Source: Balneola sp. MJW-20 | GTDB taxonomy: Bacteria; Bacteroidota; Rhodothermia; Balneolales; Balneolaceae | Assembly (NCBI RefSeq): GCF_040811775.1 | Contig: NZ_JBFNXW010000001.1 | Span: forward strand, 1,240,001 to 1,304,000 | Reading direction: 5' to 3' | DNA: 64,000 nucleotides | Part shown: positions 53,365 through 63,900 of the stretch, piece by piece | Layout of the letters: each line of letters opens with the position of its first letter | Position numbering within the stretch: the stretch's first letter is position 1 | Program-made: the position numbers and the translations under genes | Notes under the pieces: generated by a model | Databases searched by the model: none | Seen by the model: the letters and a program-made list of their open reading frames with translations, nothing else | Told to the model about the DNA's origin: nothing

Positions 53365-54672
53365 TTAATTTACCCCGTTATATCTTGCTTCCATTTCTCT
53401 GTGAGATGGAGGAATAAGTACCGTTTTCATCATTTCTGACTTATTACCGTTAAATGTTTTTGTAATCGCCTTCCCGTCACGGGTTAAGCCATCAAAAACA
53501 CCTTCATCTACCAGGTCCCAAATAGCATATTTTGCCTGAGATTTCAAATTAAATAATCCAAAATGATTTTCAGACCCTTCCGGATTCTGTGCATCCTTCC
53601 ACTGCTCATCAAATGCCTCAAAATAAAAGATCGTAACTCCGGCTTCCTTTGCCCACTCATGAATCAACTGATAATATCGGGCTGATTTAAATTCATCCGT
53701 AGCTCTGGCTTCCGATTCCCCATAAAATTCATTAGATAAGGTAGCCCAGCCTGTTTCCCCTATATGAACAGGCTTATCCACACCGATACTATTCATGTAA
53801 CTTACAACGGTATCGTACTGGCTGATCGCAAAATCACGGGACCGAATCATTGCAGCCTCAATTTTTTCCAGGTCAGAGAGTGACTCATCTTCATTCGGAG
53901 CATACCAGAAATCCGGATTATAGTGAGTATTATGCATAGGATAGGTATGCATAGATATATAATCTACCGAACGGATCAGCTCATTGAGGTCTTCGGTTTT
54001 GTACTCGTTGCCTCCGCCTCCCCAGGATGCAAAATCATCTGAACTGGTAACCCAAAGTTCCTCGGGAAGTTCGCCTTTTGCTTTTTTATCCTGAGCATAG
54101 TTCACCCATTTCAGGATAATTGAAGGCTCCACGTAATATTCTACCTGCCAGTGTACCATGGCTTCATTTCCAATAGCCAGGATCTTTACAATATCCGGAT
54201 ATTCATTGATCAGTCGAATGGCCGTATCCATTTCAACCTGATTCCTTTTACTGTCCTCGTCTCTCACACGTACCGGATGATCGGTCCATGAATTTTTCGC
54301 ATCGATCCAGGCACCCAGCATCACATACATCTCAAAATCCGGATCCTCTTTTTTCAGTTCTCTTATCGCTGCCAAAACATTGGATGCATGATCAAGATGA
54401 ACATTATAGGTCCGGACGATCCGGATACCCATAGCGTGTAACAGTAACATATCTTCTTTTAGCTGTGATACAGTAGGCTGTAAGTCACGTGTTATCTCCC
54501 GGTAACCGCCATAACTGATAGCTTTGTAATCAGGATTTCCGAGTATTTCTTTTGCTGTAACGGATGACATATTCTTCTTCGATAATGATTCACAAGATAT
54601 TGTGAAAATGATTGGTAAGACTAGCAGACACGCCAGGTTTCTTATTATGACATTTGGCCGGATCCCTTTCAT
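53365..54672 (-). CDS. GH17-family lipoprotein, beta-1,3-glucanase-like
   Basis: 435 aa. The signal ends at a lipobox (LLVLPIIFTISCESLS, TISC). The barrel carries AISYGGYREITRDLQP, GIRIVRTYNVHLDHASN, acid/base Glu170 in ILAIGNEAMVHWQ, and nucleophile Glu306 in PVHIGETGWATLSNEFYGES. The signature I-G-E-T-G-W is that of GH17. It ends with FYFEAFDEQWKDAQNPEGSE and a glutamine/lysine-rich tail. The enzyme should sit on the outer or inner leaflet of the outer membrane and release beta-1,3-linked glucooligosaccharides. Its start overlaps the phosphorylase stop (ATGA), so the two are translationally coupled although one acts outside and the other in the cytoplasm. Confidence 0.9.
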   Translation of the reverse strand: MKGIRPNVIIRNLACLLVLPIIFTISCESLSKKNMSSVTAKEILGNPDYKAISYGGYREITRDLQPTVSQLKEDMLLLHAMGIRIVRTYNVHLDHASNVLAAIRELKKEDPDFEMYVMLGAWIDAKNSWTDHPVRVRDEDSKRNQVEMDTAIRLINEYPDIVKILAIGNEAMVHWQVEYYVEPSIILKWVNYAQDKKAKGELPEELWVTSSDDFASWGGGGNEYKTEDLNELIRSVDYISMHTYPMHNTHYNPDFWYAPNEDESLSDLEKIEAAMIRSRDFAISQYDTVVSYMNSIGVDKPVHIGETGWATLSNEFYGESEARATDEFKSARYYQLIHEWAKEAGVTIFYFEAFDEQWKDAQNPEGSENHFGLFNLKSQAKYAIWDLVDEGVFDGLTRDGKAITKTFNGNKSEMMKTVLIPPSHREMEARYNGVN

Positions 54673-57600
54673 CTCAAATGGTCCCGGGAAATAAACACGA
54701 CCATCTTTTCGATCTTTCCGCTTCTCGTAAGCAGCTGGTCTGTTGTATCATGATCCAGTTTATTCCCTTCAAAGTTTTTGACAGAGCCATCCGTATATAT
54801 GACATCAAGTCCTGATTTATCTGAACTTTGATAAATAACCGGAACCTGACAACAGGTGAACGTGAGAGAATCTTCCGGCAAATTCAACTCTTTAGGTTCC
54901 TGTAATACATCAACATAGTTGAAAGTACCGGCTTGAGTCCTGAACTCACTTTTCTTAAGTAAACCCGGGTTAAATACCAGACATCCGTCCTCAATAGAGA
55001 TACCGAGCTCACCGAAACGAACCAGTATATCCTCTTTAACCTGACCGGTCATACCAGGCTGCTGAGCACCACGATGGTATGGAGTATGTGAATAAGGATC
55101 TGTAGGGAAGGCACCATATAATTCAGGATCTTTATGAACTCCTATTCCTTTACCGATCTCATCAAAGTGAATTTCAATTTTAGAAAGGATGTTGTCATCA
55201 GCATCTTCTTTCCTTGCCTGTTCATGAACTTCAAAAACTGCCAGATGTAGTTTTGAAACCATGTGCCAGTAAATGGAACCCAGCCCCTCATAGGCAAAGA
55301 AAGTACCGGACCTACCTGTAAATGCTTTATGATTAAATACTTCCTCAAATATCCTGAGGATGAGTTTCTCTTCTTTCTCAACCAGTGTACTATATTCTCC
55401 AGAGCTTAAGCCTTTCAGTGCTTTCCTGAGGTCGGCAGCATTCTTGAAGTTACCGTTAAAATGGTAATTACCTTCAACATCCTGATTTATGATTCTGTGA
55501 TCACCTGCACTCAGAAGTTTCTTCAGAAGTTCTGACTTTTTTACAGAATTCTCAGGAATATTATTCTTTTCAAGAAATCCCTGAAGATCTTTATTCGGAT
55601 ACAGGATATAACTCTGCTGGTCTTTGCGGTACAGCGCACTGTTGCGAAGTGCATCCAGTACTTTGTTTGCTTCCTCGGAGTTCAGATATTTTGAGCTTAG
55701 AACGGCAACCTGCCCTTCCAGCATCTCATCCAGATACGAAACAGAGATCCCATCATCTTCTACACTCATCAGGTTATAGGAATGATATAAATCATCCGTC
55801 CGGCGGTTGGCATCGATAGAGTGCTCAAGATATTCAAGGGCTGTGCTTACAAATTCCTTCAGGTCACTAAATCCGATCGCCTTCTTTTTCCCGCTGAACC
55901 CCTGATCATAGATCTTATCTCTGTAATCGCTGCCGGCCTGCCCCAGACCATCAGTGATCTTCTTTCTGACCGTATTATCGATCTGACCATCAAGTATTCC
56001 TTTATTGGAATTCAGTACTTGATTTATGCCTGAGAATAGTTCAGCCATCTCTTCAGAAACAGCTATTTCCTCAAGGTCGGTCTTTGCAAGAATAGGTTCA
56101 AAAAAGTTCAGAAATCTTCTCAGATAGTATAAAGTGACCATTGAAACCCCGTTTCCTACCAGGGCATTATTGGCATCATTCCACTCCGGACGCTGAGTAT
56201 TCATCCAGATCCCTCCCTCGGGAATAAAATTGGAAACCTTAGCCAGCACAGTAGCCAGGATCTTTTCGAGGAAGTTTACATGGTAGATATTTTGCTCACC
56301 GCTGCCTAGTAACGCACCGTCAGCTCCGAGCTCCTCCACCTTCTCACGTATAATGCGATCTGATTCCTCATCGAACTCGATCGTGTCTTTGGGATCCTTT
56401 ACAATCTCTTCGTAGGATTTGATCCTGTAGGGTACATTGGCAAATACAAAATTTTCCTTACCGAATAGGTCCAGAAATTCCTCAGGCTTATGATCATAAT
56501 AGAATTCAAGGAATTTAAGCAGATAGATGATCTGGTGATCTCCCCAGTAACCGATGTATGACCATGGATCATCCGGCTCAATTATTTCCCAGTCAAATCC
56601 CCCTTTGGTCACACGATAAGGGTTATAACCATCGAAAGTTGTGGCATTCAGAAACTTAAAGATCATCCCTTCAATAAAATCAGGGTATGAACGCACCAGA
56701 GCTTCCCAGTTCTGGAATATATCTCTCCAGTTTCCTTCATAATCCAGGATCTTGGATCCATCTACTTCACTATGGGTATTGATCGAAAATTTATTCCAGG
56801 GTCGGCTTGGATCCCCATGCCGCCTGCTGAATTTCAGGGGCAGATACTCAGTTGCCAGTCTGAGAAAATCAGGGTCATCCATTTCGGATAGCTGGTGATC
56901 AAGTTGCTGCCTGTTAAATTCATCGGGTAAGCTCTCCATGAAAGAGAGATTACGTTCATAAACAGAAACATTAGCGTTCTTCATATAGGAGGAGAAATCA
57001 TCTTTTTCGATCCTGTAATTATGATCGAAGGTTCCACCCCGCATGATATTGAACATGGTATTAGAGAAATGACGGGTGTCTTTCAACGCATCAGAACTTA
57101 ACTGCAACCCATCTGCCCCAGCAACCAATGCTTTTAATTTAGCGGTCCCCCTTTCAATGTCCTTATTAACCTTTGAAATCAGATCATCATCTTCCTGAAT
57201 AGACTGGCTGAGTTCTACTACTCCGGACTGATCCTGATTTACATTAGCAACGATCATCCAGTCTTTCTGAGCATCACGACCTAATTCAATCTCTTTTATT
57301 ATGAAGTAAGCACCTTTTTCACCCTTAACATCCTGCTCTTCCTCTACTATCTCCTGATTACGGAATTGGTCAAGTTGCAGGGAAGATAGCAGGTATTGCG
57401 GATTTTCCAGTCCTGCAGACCATGCCACATTCGCTTTCAGTGCTTCGCTCGGCTCTGCTTTATCTACAATGATCGCACTTAATGCATAGATTCCCAGACC
57501 GCTTTCAGCGACCAGCTCATTACGCTTATAGGCATCCACAAGGTTGCTGGCTCGTACCTGAAGATCACTGCTGACCCCATGGGGCATGATATTCTGGATA

Positions 57601-58082
57601 CCATCCAAAAGGGTGATCTTTCTGGATTCCCCCGAGTGATTGATCAGCTGAGACTGTTTGACGAATCCATATAAATTACTGGAATTCCATTGGTAACGGA
57701 AAGTAAGATCAAGGTCATGATTGATCTCTTCAAACATCACCTTATTACCGAACTTATTCTTATACAGATTTCTGCTGATCTTAAACCGATGTGCATTAAA
57801 TTCTGAGAATGGCTCCCATACCCATACTTCATCGTTTTTAGATACCTGAAAAATGGATTTATTACCGGTCGTATGTGCCAGTTCGGTTATTTTATCATCG
57901 GTATAGTATGGAAAAAGTGCGAACTCAGCATTCTTTCGACCCGCTGACAGCCCCCCGTTACTTGAAATGAACATCCAGTGGTTGGAGTCACTTACAATGC
58001 TCATAAAGAATGAGCGCATTTTGTTGAAATCAGGAATTTTGAACCAGGATTCTTTACCGATCTGCTTTAATTCTATGGACAC
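54669..58082 (-). CDS. Beta-1,3-glucan phosphorylase-like protein (GH149/GH161 type, GH94-related)
   Basis: 1137 aa with no signal peptide. The N-terminal part (about 1-330) is a beta-sandwich with SIVSDSNHWMFISSNGGLSA. The central (alpha/alpha)6 barrel contains LEYLPLKFSRRHGDPSRPWN-like order (ATEYLPLKFSRRHGDPSRP), DYEGNWRDIFQNWEALVRSY, PDDPWSYIGYWGDHQIIYLL, and the catalytic Asp636 in TQRPEWNDANNALVGNG. The C-terminal region has GLGSIYWHMVSKLHLAVFEV, DPYSHTPYHRGAQQPGMTGQ and KEDILVRFGELGISIEDGCL, typical of this phosphorylase group. The size of about 1100 aa and this set match the beta-1,3-glucan phosphorylases of GH149/GH161 rather than cellobiose phosphorylases (about 800). It would split imported glucans with phosphate to glucose 1-phosphate. 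I cannot separate GH149 from GH161 by eye. Confidence 0.78.
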   Translation of the reverse strand: MSIELKQIGKESWFKIPDFNKMRSFFMSIVSDSNHWMFISSNGGLSAGRKNAEFALFPYYTDDKITELAHTTGNKSIFQVSKNDEVWVWEPFSEFNAHRFKISRNLYKNKFGNKVMFEEINHDLDLTFRYQWNSSNLYGFVKQSQLINHSGESRKITLLDGIQNIMPHGVSSDLQVRASNLVDAYKRNELVAESGLGIYALSAIIVDKAEPSEALKANVAWSAGLENPQYLLSSLQLDQFRNQEIVEEEQDVKGEKGAYFIIKEIELGRDAQKDWMIVANVNQDQSGVVELSQSIQEDDDLISKVNKDIERGTAKLKALVAGADGLQLSSDALKDTRHFSNTMFNIMRGGTFDHNYRIEKDDFSSYMKNANVSVYERNLSFMESLPDEFNRQQLDHQLSEMDDPDFLRLATEYLPLKFSRRHGDPSRPWNKFSINTHSEVDGSKILDYEGNWRDIFQNWEALVRSYPDFIEGMIFKFLNATTFDGYNPYRVTKGGFDWEIIEPDDPWSYIGYWGDHQIIYLLKFLEFYYDHKPEEFLDLFGKENFVFANVPYRIKSYEEIVKDPKDTIEFDEESDRIIREKVEELGADGALLGSGEQNIYHVNFLEKILATVLAKVSNFIPEGGIWMNTQRPEWNDANNALVGNGVSMVTLYYLRRFLNFFEPILAKTDLEEIAVSEEMAELFSGINQVLNSNKGILDGQIDNTVRKKITDGLGQAGSDYRDKIYDQGFSGKKKAIGFSDLKEFVSTALEYLEHSIDANRRTDDLYHSYNLMSVEDDGISVSYLDEMLEGQVAVLSSKYLNSEEANKVLDALRNSALYRKDQQSYILYPNKDLQGFLEKNNIPENSVKKSELLKKLLSAGDHRIINQDVEGNYHFNGNFKNAADLRKALKGLSSGEYSTLVEKEEKLILRIFEEVFNHKAFTGRSGTFFAYEGLGSIYWHMVSKLHLAVFEVHEQARKEDADDNILSKIEIHFDEIGKGIGVHKDPELYGAFPTDPYSHTPYHRGAQQPGMTGQVKEDILVRFGELGISIEDGCLVFNPGLLKKSEFRTQAGTFNYVDVLQEPKELNLPEDSLTFTCCQVPVIYQSSDKSGLDVIYTDGSVKNFEGNKLDHDTTDQLLTRSGKIEKMVVFISRDHLR

Positions 58083-58156
58083 TACTACTTTAAATTTTGT
58101 TTAAAAATTCACTCAATGTCGGGAATTTATTGGTTCAAATCACCCATCACCATAGG

Positions 58157-58975
58157 TTATTGAGAATATACCCTGACATAATCTACTTTCATTGTTTGAG
58201 GGAACGGAGTACTAGGACTTGGTGGCCCCACGAAAGATCCGCCAACAGCAACATTCAATATAATATAGAATGAATTGTCATTGAAAACCCATTCACCATT
58301 TACATCTTCCGGAGTAATCGTATTATAAAGTACATCATCCACAAAATAATGAATAAAATCAGGTCCCCATTCTATCGCAAAGATATGATATTCAGTGTCA
58401 AACCTTCCACCATTTAATGCATAACTTTCAGAAACGGCATTACCACCTGAATATCCAGGTCCATGTACACTTCCGTGAATAACCTGCGGTTCCTGTCCCC
58501 GGTATTCCATAATATCTATCTCTCCGATCTGGGGCCAGACCACCGTACCGTTTGAGTCGTCACCCAGTAACCAGAAAGCCGGCCAGATTCCCTGTCCAAA
58601 AGGTAGTTGTATCCGGGCTTCAAAGCGACCAAATGTTCTTTCAAATAACCCTTTGGTCAGTATCCTGGCCGATGTATATGAAGATCCCTCAAAAGACTCT
58701 TCTCTGGCCGTAATAAGGAGATTCCCGTCTTCGACTTTAACATTTTCAGGGCGATCGGTGTAATACTGCTGCTCATTGTTTCCCCAGCCGGGTCTTCCGA
58801 AGATTTCCTGGCCGGTTCCTATGTCGTAAGTCCAGTTTTCCGGATCAAGAGTGCCATCCCTGTCAAATTCATCTTGCCAGGCTATCTCGTTGTATTCTTC
58901 ACCGGTTTCGCTGTCATTAATACAAGCGGACATACACAAAAGGGTGCCCGTCATTAATGCCAATGATAATTTCAT
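58157..58975 (-). CDS. GH16-family lipoprotein, laminarinase (endo-beta-1,3-glucanase)
   Basis: 272 aa. The lipoprotein signal is LALMTGTLLCMSACINDS (MSAC). The GH16 jelly roll follows: WQDEFDRDGTLDPENWTYDI, GWGNNEQQYYTDRPENVKVE, TKGLFERTFGRFEARIQLPF and WPAFWLLGDDSN. The catalytic E152-I-D154-IM-E157 is in GEIDIMEYRGQEP. The insert-bearing ExDxxE form is that of laminarinase and other endo-1,3(4)-glucanases. It would cut long beta-1,3-glucan at the cell surface. It lies 38 nt downstream of the multi-domain lipoprotein gene and 74 nt upstream of the phosphorylase gene. Confidence 0.95.
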   Translation of the reverse strand: MKLSLALMTGTLLCMSACINDSETGEEYNEIAWQDEFDRDGTLDPENWTYDIGTGQEIFGRPGWGNNEQQYYTDRPENVKVEDGNLLITAREESFEGSSYTSARILTKGLFERTFGRFEARIQLPFGQGIWPAFWLLGDDSNGTVVWPQIGEIDIMEYRGQEPQVIHGSVHGPGYSGGNAVSESYALNGGRFDTEYHIFAIEWGPDFIHYFVDDVLYNTITPEDVNGEWVFNDNSFYIILNVAVGGSFVGPPSPSTPFPQTMKVDYVRVYSQ

Positions 58976-59013
58976 AGAACTATAAATGACTTTATTGATA
59001 TCTGACTTACCGT

Positions 59014-60903
59014 TTAATTCTGTTCAATATTATCGATATAGAATATACCGGAAGTAGTTCCCGGTCCGTCCATAAAGAATACTAATCTGCTATACTGATC
59101 AGCCGAAGAGAAGCTCCAGGTTATCTCTTCCCAGCCACTACCGGTATGATTGGCAGACAATTCAATATCTGCAGCACCGTTTTGGCCGTTCTCAAACTTA
59201 AGCAGGACCGGAATGGGTTTTGTGGAATAGACATCGGCTGTGATCGTGGCACCGTTTGCTAAGTTAAGAGGAGTATCCAGATCAACATAAGCTCCCTCAA
59301 ATGTTCTGCCCACATTAAAGATCGATCCGATCTTAGTTTCAGCAGGATTAGATCCTGACAACACCGGGTTATCTATCACCTGGAAGGAGGTGCCATTAAA
59401 GACCGTAAAGGTATAGTTAACACTTGGATCATCAAATGTGATCGGAATATCAGGTAGCTCTGTCGGAGGAGTGGAACCGTCATCATAATAGTAGATATTA
59501 TCCACAAAGATATTAGATATGGTAGCGTCGGATATAAAGAACAGCAGTCCGATCTGAGTACGATCAGTTAACCCGCTTAACCCATACAGAGGGATGTCTA
59601 CACTTGCCCACTCGTTTTCCCTTAAGGTATTTGAATCTATCGTGAAAGAGCCGGCAGTTTCGTTATTTCCTACAGAATTGATCAACTGTACCCTTATGAA
59701 GTCACCTTCATTTATAGCCTCTCTCACATTGATATCCACATGCAGGTGGGTCATGGAGGATGCATCAATACTTGGAACATCCAGGAACGTACCGATTCCG
59801 ACAAAATTCAGGCTGGTATAGTTAATGACCCCATCGCCATCGAAGACCAGATCGGCACCACCCTCGCCTGTTCCACCCTCCGTGGTTTGTCCGTCACCAT
59901 TGAAAAATCCGTTGTAATAATCTACCGGCACATTTTCATACCCTTCAGCGTCACTGAATACTGAGATCACATTAGCCGGATCTTCTGTAGGAGTTGGGGC
60001 GGGTGTATAATTACCTAAGGATTCTATGGTCAGAGAACCTTCTGCATCGACACCGCCAAGGCTTGCTGTTATAACCGTAGTACCGGTTCCTGTTATAGAG
60101 TATTCACCATTTTCACTCACCGTAGCCACGCTTGGATTTGAGGAATTAAACGTAAAGTATCCGGGGGCTACATTAAGAGTAACATCTTCTCCGCTTCCCA
60201 GATTTAAGGTCTGGGTAAGACCTGTTACTGAGCTTGTAAGTCCGATAAAACCGGCTGTGCTTGCGTCGATCCCCCCTAATATTGAAGGGCGTGGCTGTGC
60301 TATGGTCTCGAGTCTTTCGAATTTCAGCTCATCCACCCAGAATGAATAACCGTCTCCATCCTCCGGTCCCTCTGCATACCAGAAAAGACCTTGCTCGGAT
60401 CGAAGCTGGGAAGCATCTGGAATGGGAATAATATACTTTTTCCAGTTGGTAGTAAGTTTGAGATCATTGAGTGTTACAAGAAATTTATTCTCAAAGAAGT
60501 CCTGACCGAACCCGATCTCATTGATTGTACCGGGTGTGGTACCCTTCGCATAAAAAGTTAGTGCATCAAAATCGGTCAGGTTTCTTCCCCCGTTATCATC
60601 ACGGAAAATTGCACCCGCATAACTTCCATCCGGGTCTCCGACATTTGGCACATCAAAGCGCATAGAAGCCCCTCTATCTCCGAAAATAACATCATCATCC
60701 ACACTAAAGGCGTCTAACTTGGAGCCTTCAAATGGATAATACTCCAGACCGGAACTGAATCCATCAATAAATACATCAGGATTGTCAGGGAATTCAGGTT
60801 CTTCTAATCCACTGGTTGATCGTTCACATCCTAGTCCAACAAATACTAGCAGCAGACTTCCTAATAGAATAAATCTGATATTGTTTAAAACTACTGTCTT
60901 CAT
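59014..60903 (-). CDS. Multi-domain lipoprotein with carbohydrate-binding-like and Big2-like domains, probable surface glucan-binding protein
   Basis: 629 aa. The signal ends in a lipobox (LLGSLLLVFVGLGCERS). Domain order: a CBM11/CIA30-like sandwich (about 45-200; FIDGFSSGLEYYPFEGSKLD to YSFWVDELKFERLE), a bacterial Ig-like group 2 domain (about 225-300; FNSSNPSVATVSENGEYSIT, TGTTVITASLGG), a second sandwich (about 310-480; FSDAEGYENVPVDYYNGFFN to NIFVDNIYYYDDG) and a third (about 490-629; ITFDDPSVNYTFTVFNG to GIFYIDNIEQN). No hydrolase residues are present. It fits a surface glycan-binding protein of the SusE/SusF kind in role, though not in sequence. It follows the GH2-barrel fusion by 14 nt and shares domain style with the T9SS protein at 47945. 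Confidence 0.75.
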   Translation of the reverse strand: MKTVVLNNIRFILLGSLLLVFVGLGCERSTSGLEEPEFPDNPDVFIDGFSSGLEYYPFEGSKLDAFSVDDDVIFGDRGASMRFDVPNVGDPDGSYAGAIFRDDNGGRNLTDFDALTFYAKGTTPGTINEIGFGQDFFENKFLVTLNDLKLTTNWKKYIIPIPDASQLRSEQGLFWYAEGPEDGDGYSFWVDELKFERLETIAQPRPSILGGIDASTAGFIGLTSSVTGLTQTLNLGSGEDVTLNVAPGYFTFNSSNPSVATVSENGEYSITGTGTTVITASLGGVDAEGSLTIESLGNYTPAPTPTEDPANVISVFSDAEGYENVPVDYYNGFFNGDGQTTEGGTGEGGADLVFDGDGVINYTSLNFVGIGTFLDVPSIDASSMTHLHVDINVREAINEGDFIRVQLINSVGNNETAGSFTIDSNTLRENEWASVDIPLYGLSGLTDRTQIGLLFFISDATISNIFVDNIYYYDDGSTPPTELPDIPITFDDPSVNYTFTVFNGTSFQVIDNPVLSGSNPAETKIGSIFNVGRTFEGAYVDLDTPLNLANGATITADVYSTKPIPVLLKFENGQNGAADIELSANHTGSGWEEITWSFSSADQYSRLVFFMDGPGTTSGIFYIDNIEQN

Positions 60904-60917
60904 GTTTCCGGTCTCTT

Positions 60918-63900
60918 TTAATTTCTTATATCAATTTGAATATATGTCATAAACTCCCACTCTGATCCGTTGCCAAAGCCTGGTGCAGTTGGATCGGGTA
61001 CGATCTGCCCTGAAATATCGGTAGTGTAGGCTGGGGCGTAGCGGGGAGAATATTCATTAAGTGATCTCCAGGTACCTCGGATCCCAATTCTCGTGGTTGG
61101 GAGGTCAAACCAGTCAGGTTTACTAAGCGTGGTTGACAGATCTCCCATCAACTGAAGTGGAAATGTCAGGTTAAAGTCACGATGATAATCATACGGACCC
61201 CAGTCGTTGATCCTTACAAAAGAATTTAGTTTGATGTTTTTATAGATCATCCTTAGATCTCCGCCATATCGGGTGATCAATCTTGGATCACTACCCCTGG
61301 CCTGTGCATCACCTGCATACAGACCTGCAATTACACCAAAATCACGATTGACCTTAGAAACGATCCTGCCATTTACTTCCCAGAGATCTCTGGCGGGTAC
61401 TGCTCCCGGGAATGGGAAGAACGTACGTCCGTCTGGAAGAATACCAATAGCTGCATCCATAGTAGTTGGCAGGTAGCGATAAATAAAACCGATACTGGCA
61501 GCAAATTTAGCGTCTTCTCTGCGATCACTATCCCAGTCATACATATATGTTCCCGGAGTCGGGTCGTATGTTAACAGAACTTCGCCGGCGATCTGCTCCC
61601 GGTTTCCTTCCCGGACCACAAACGGATCTGTAAGAATATTTCGTGGTCTTGCCGGAGCCATCGCTTCAGAAGGGATCGGCCCTTCGATCGGTTGCTGCCA
61701 CATAAAATTCGGAGCTACCTGCAGGTTACCGAAATTGTAGGTGAAGCCCGAAAGCACATTGTACATATTTCCGCTTCCGCTGTCTTTAAGCCTCCATCCG
61801 GTATAAGTTAAGGTCTGATCATAACCGCCATTAGCAACCAGTCCTCTGACCGATGAAAGTCCATACCAGTTAAACTTTCCTCCGGTATAACTAAGCTTGA
61901 TCTTTCCGCCCCAGTTATCCATAGGCTCGATCTCATCAATATAAACATCATAACTTCCGTCCGACTGCTCTCTGGCCAGCTGAAACTCACGCCCGTTCAA
62001 AGGCTGACCTGCCCACAGGCCTCCCAGCTCTACTCCTACTTTACCAAATTCACGGGCAGCATATAAAGATATCCTCCTTGTTTTCGGCTGCGGAATCGCA
62101 AAAGAACTACCGGTAAGTCCCTGCTGCTGAATGTCTTCATGAATAATACCGGTAAACTCCGTTTTCCCGATCGTTCTGCTGTACTTTAGTAAAACAGCAG
62201 GGTTGGCTCCCCACCATAGCTGAGGACCAAAGGCCAGTTTTAATCCATCAAATGTTTTACGCCCTTCTACTTCAAATCCAAAAGGAGCTATTGCATTATA
62301 AATATCAATAGTCGGTCCGTAATTTGCTTCCGGATATAACCCAAAGAAATCTCCTTCATAACCCCAATGATAATGTCCGGTCCGGTAAAATCCGGTGAGC
62401 TCAAAGTACTCCTGGGTCCAGGTATAATCCGCACTGTAAATGGCAAGCCGGTTAACATCCTGTAGTATTACATTCTCATTCACCCCCTCCAGTTCAACCG
62501 GGCGTCCCCTGTTCTCATAAAAAATCTCATTAATAGGATTCTGCGGAACATTACCTAGTACGTTCAATGTAACATCTGCCCGGATATTTGGAGCCGGATT
62601 GGCTTCAAAGCCTACAAAGAATGACTGAAGGTGGTCAAAACCCTGTTGATTGGGATACTGAACCACACTTGGATCCGGATTTTCCGGGGTAGTGATCAGG
62701 TCACCTCCCGTATTAAAGGTCTCAAAGTTTGCAGTGAATCGGCTCAATTTAATGATTTCATTATTCTCACTTCTCAGTGCGGCTTTATCCGATCGGGCCT
62801 GCAACTTTGCTTGTTCAATATTGATATTTGAAAAATGAGCATCCAGATCGGCCCTGCTGTTACCCCTTGCAAAAGGATCGAACTGATGAGCTTGTTGTAA
62901 GACATAATATGCTGCTCTCGGATATAATTCATAGAGCCCCATAAAGTTGGTTGGACCTTTAGCTGCAATACCGAACCACTCTTCGTTCATATTATTCTCA
63001 CCCTCAGCAAAATCAAACTGATACCCGCCATTAGACCAGGAAGCATTGATATCATGAACATCCAGGCGCTCGGTTTGTCCGTATTTCCACCAACCATCAC
63101 TAAACTGAAAGGTAAATCCACCTAATGAGTTGTTGGCTTCACCCATTCCAGCTGCATTAGCATAAATATCATGCCAGTTTCCTTTTTGGTAATATGCCTG
63201 AGCTGCCTGGTCTTCCTGCAGGCTTCGGGCATTGAATGCATCGGAACCAAATTCAGTTAAAAGCACAGGTTTACCATACTCATTTTTCACCCGGTCGTAC
63301 AGGTCCGTAAATGTCAGTCCGCGATATACGTTGGCTCCAAAAATGTCGATGTCAGGAACTTCTTCTGCAATGATATCCAGAAACAAGAGATCTCCGTTTG
63401 CCATAGCGATCGGATGATCGGTATCCACCGATTTCATAATTCGGGCCGCTTCATTAAAGAGTTTATACATAGCTCTTGCTCTTACGGTCGACCTGCGGTC
63501 TTCTATGGGAATATCTTCCGTTTCTGCCCCATCCCAGAAAAGTCCGTAGTTGTTCTCATTCCCCAGCAGGAACAAGAGCAGTCCCGGCGTATCTTTATAC
63601 TCCCTGACCAGTTCCTCAACTTCTCTCAATAGAAGCGCTTTCACTTTTGGGTCAGCGTAATCTGTATTTGGCATCCATGCCCCATCTATAGTAACTCCAT
63701 ATCTACCAAAAGCGTGATTGAGCATTGTATAGATACCGTAGTTCTCATATATATATGTGATCCATCGTTTTGGGATACCAGTATAAACACGAATAGCATT
63801 AACCCCCATATTTTTCAGCATAGCCATTTCATAATCCAGCGCTTTCTGAATCATATCCGGAGATTGGTTCCATAAGCTGTATGAGAAATTGGTCCCAATC

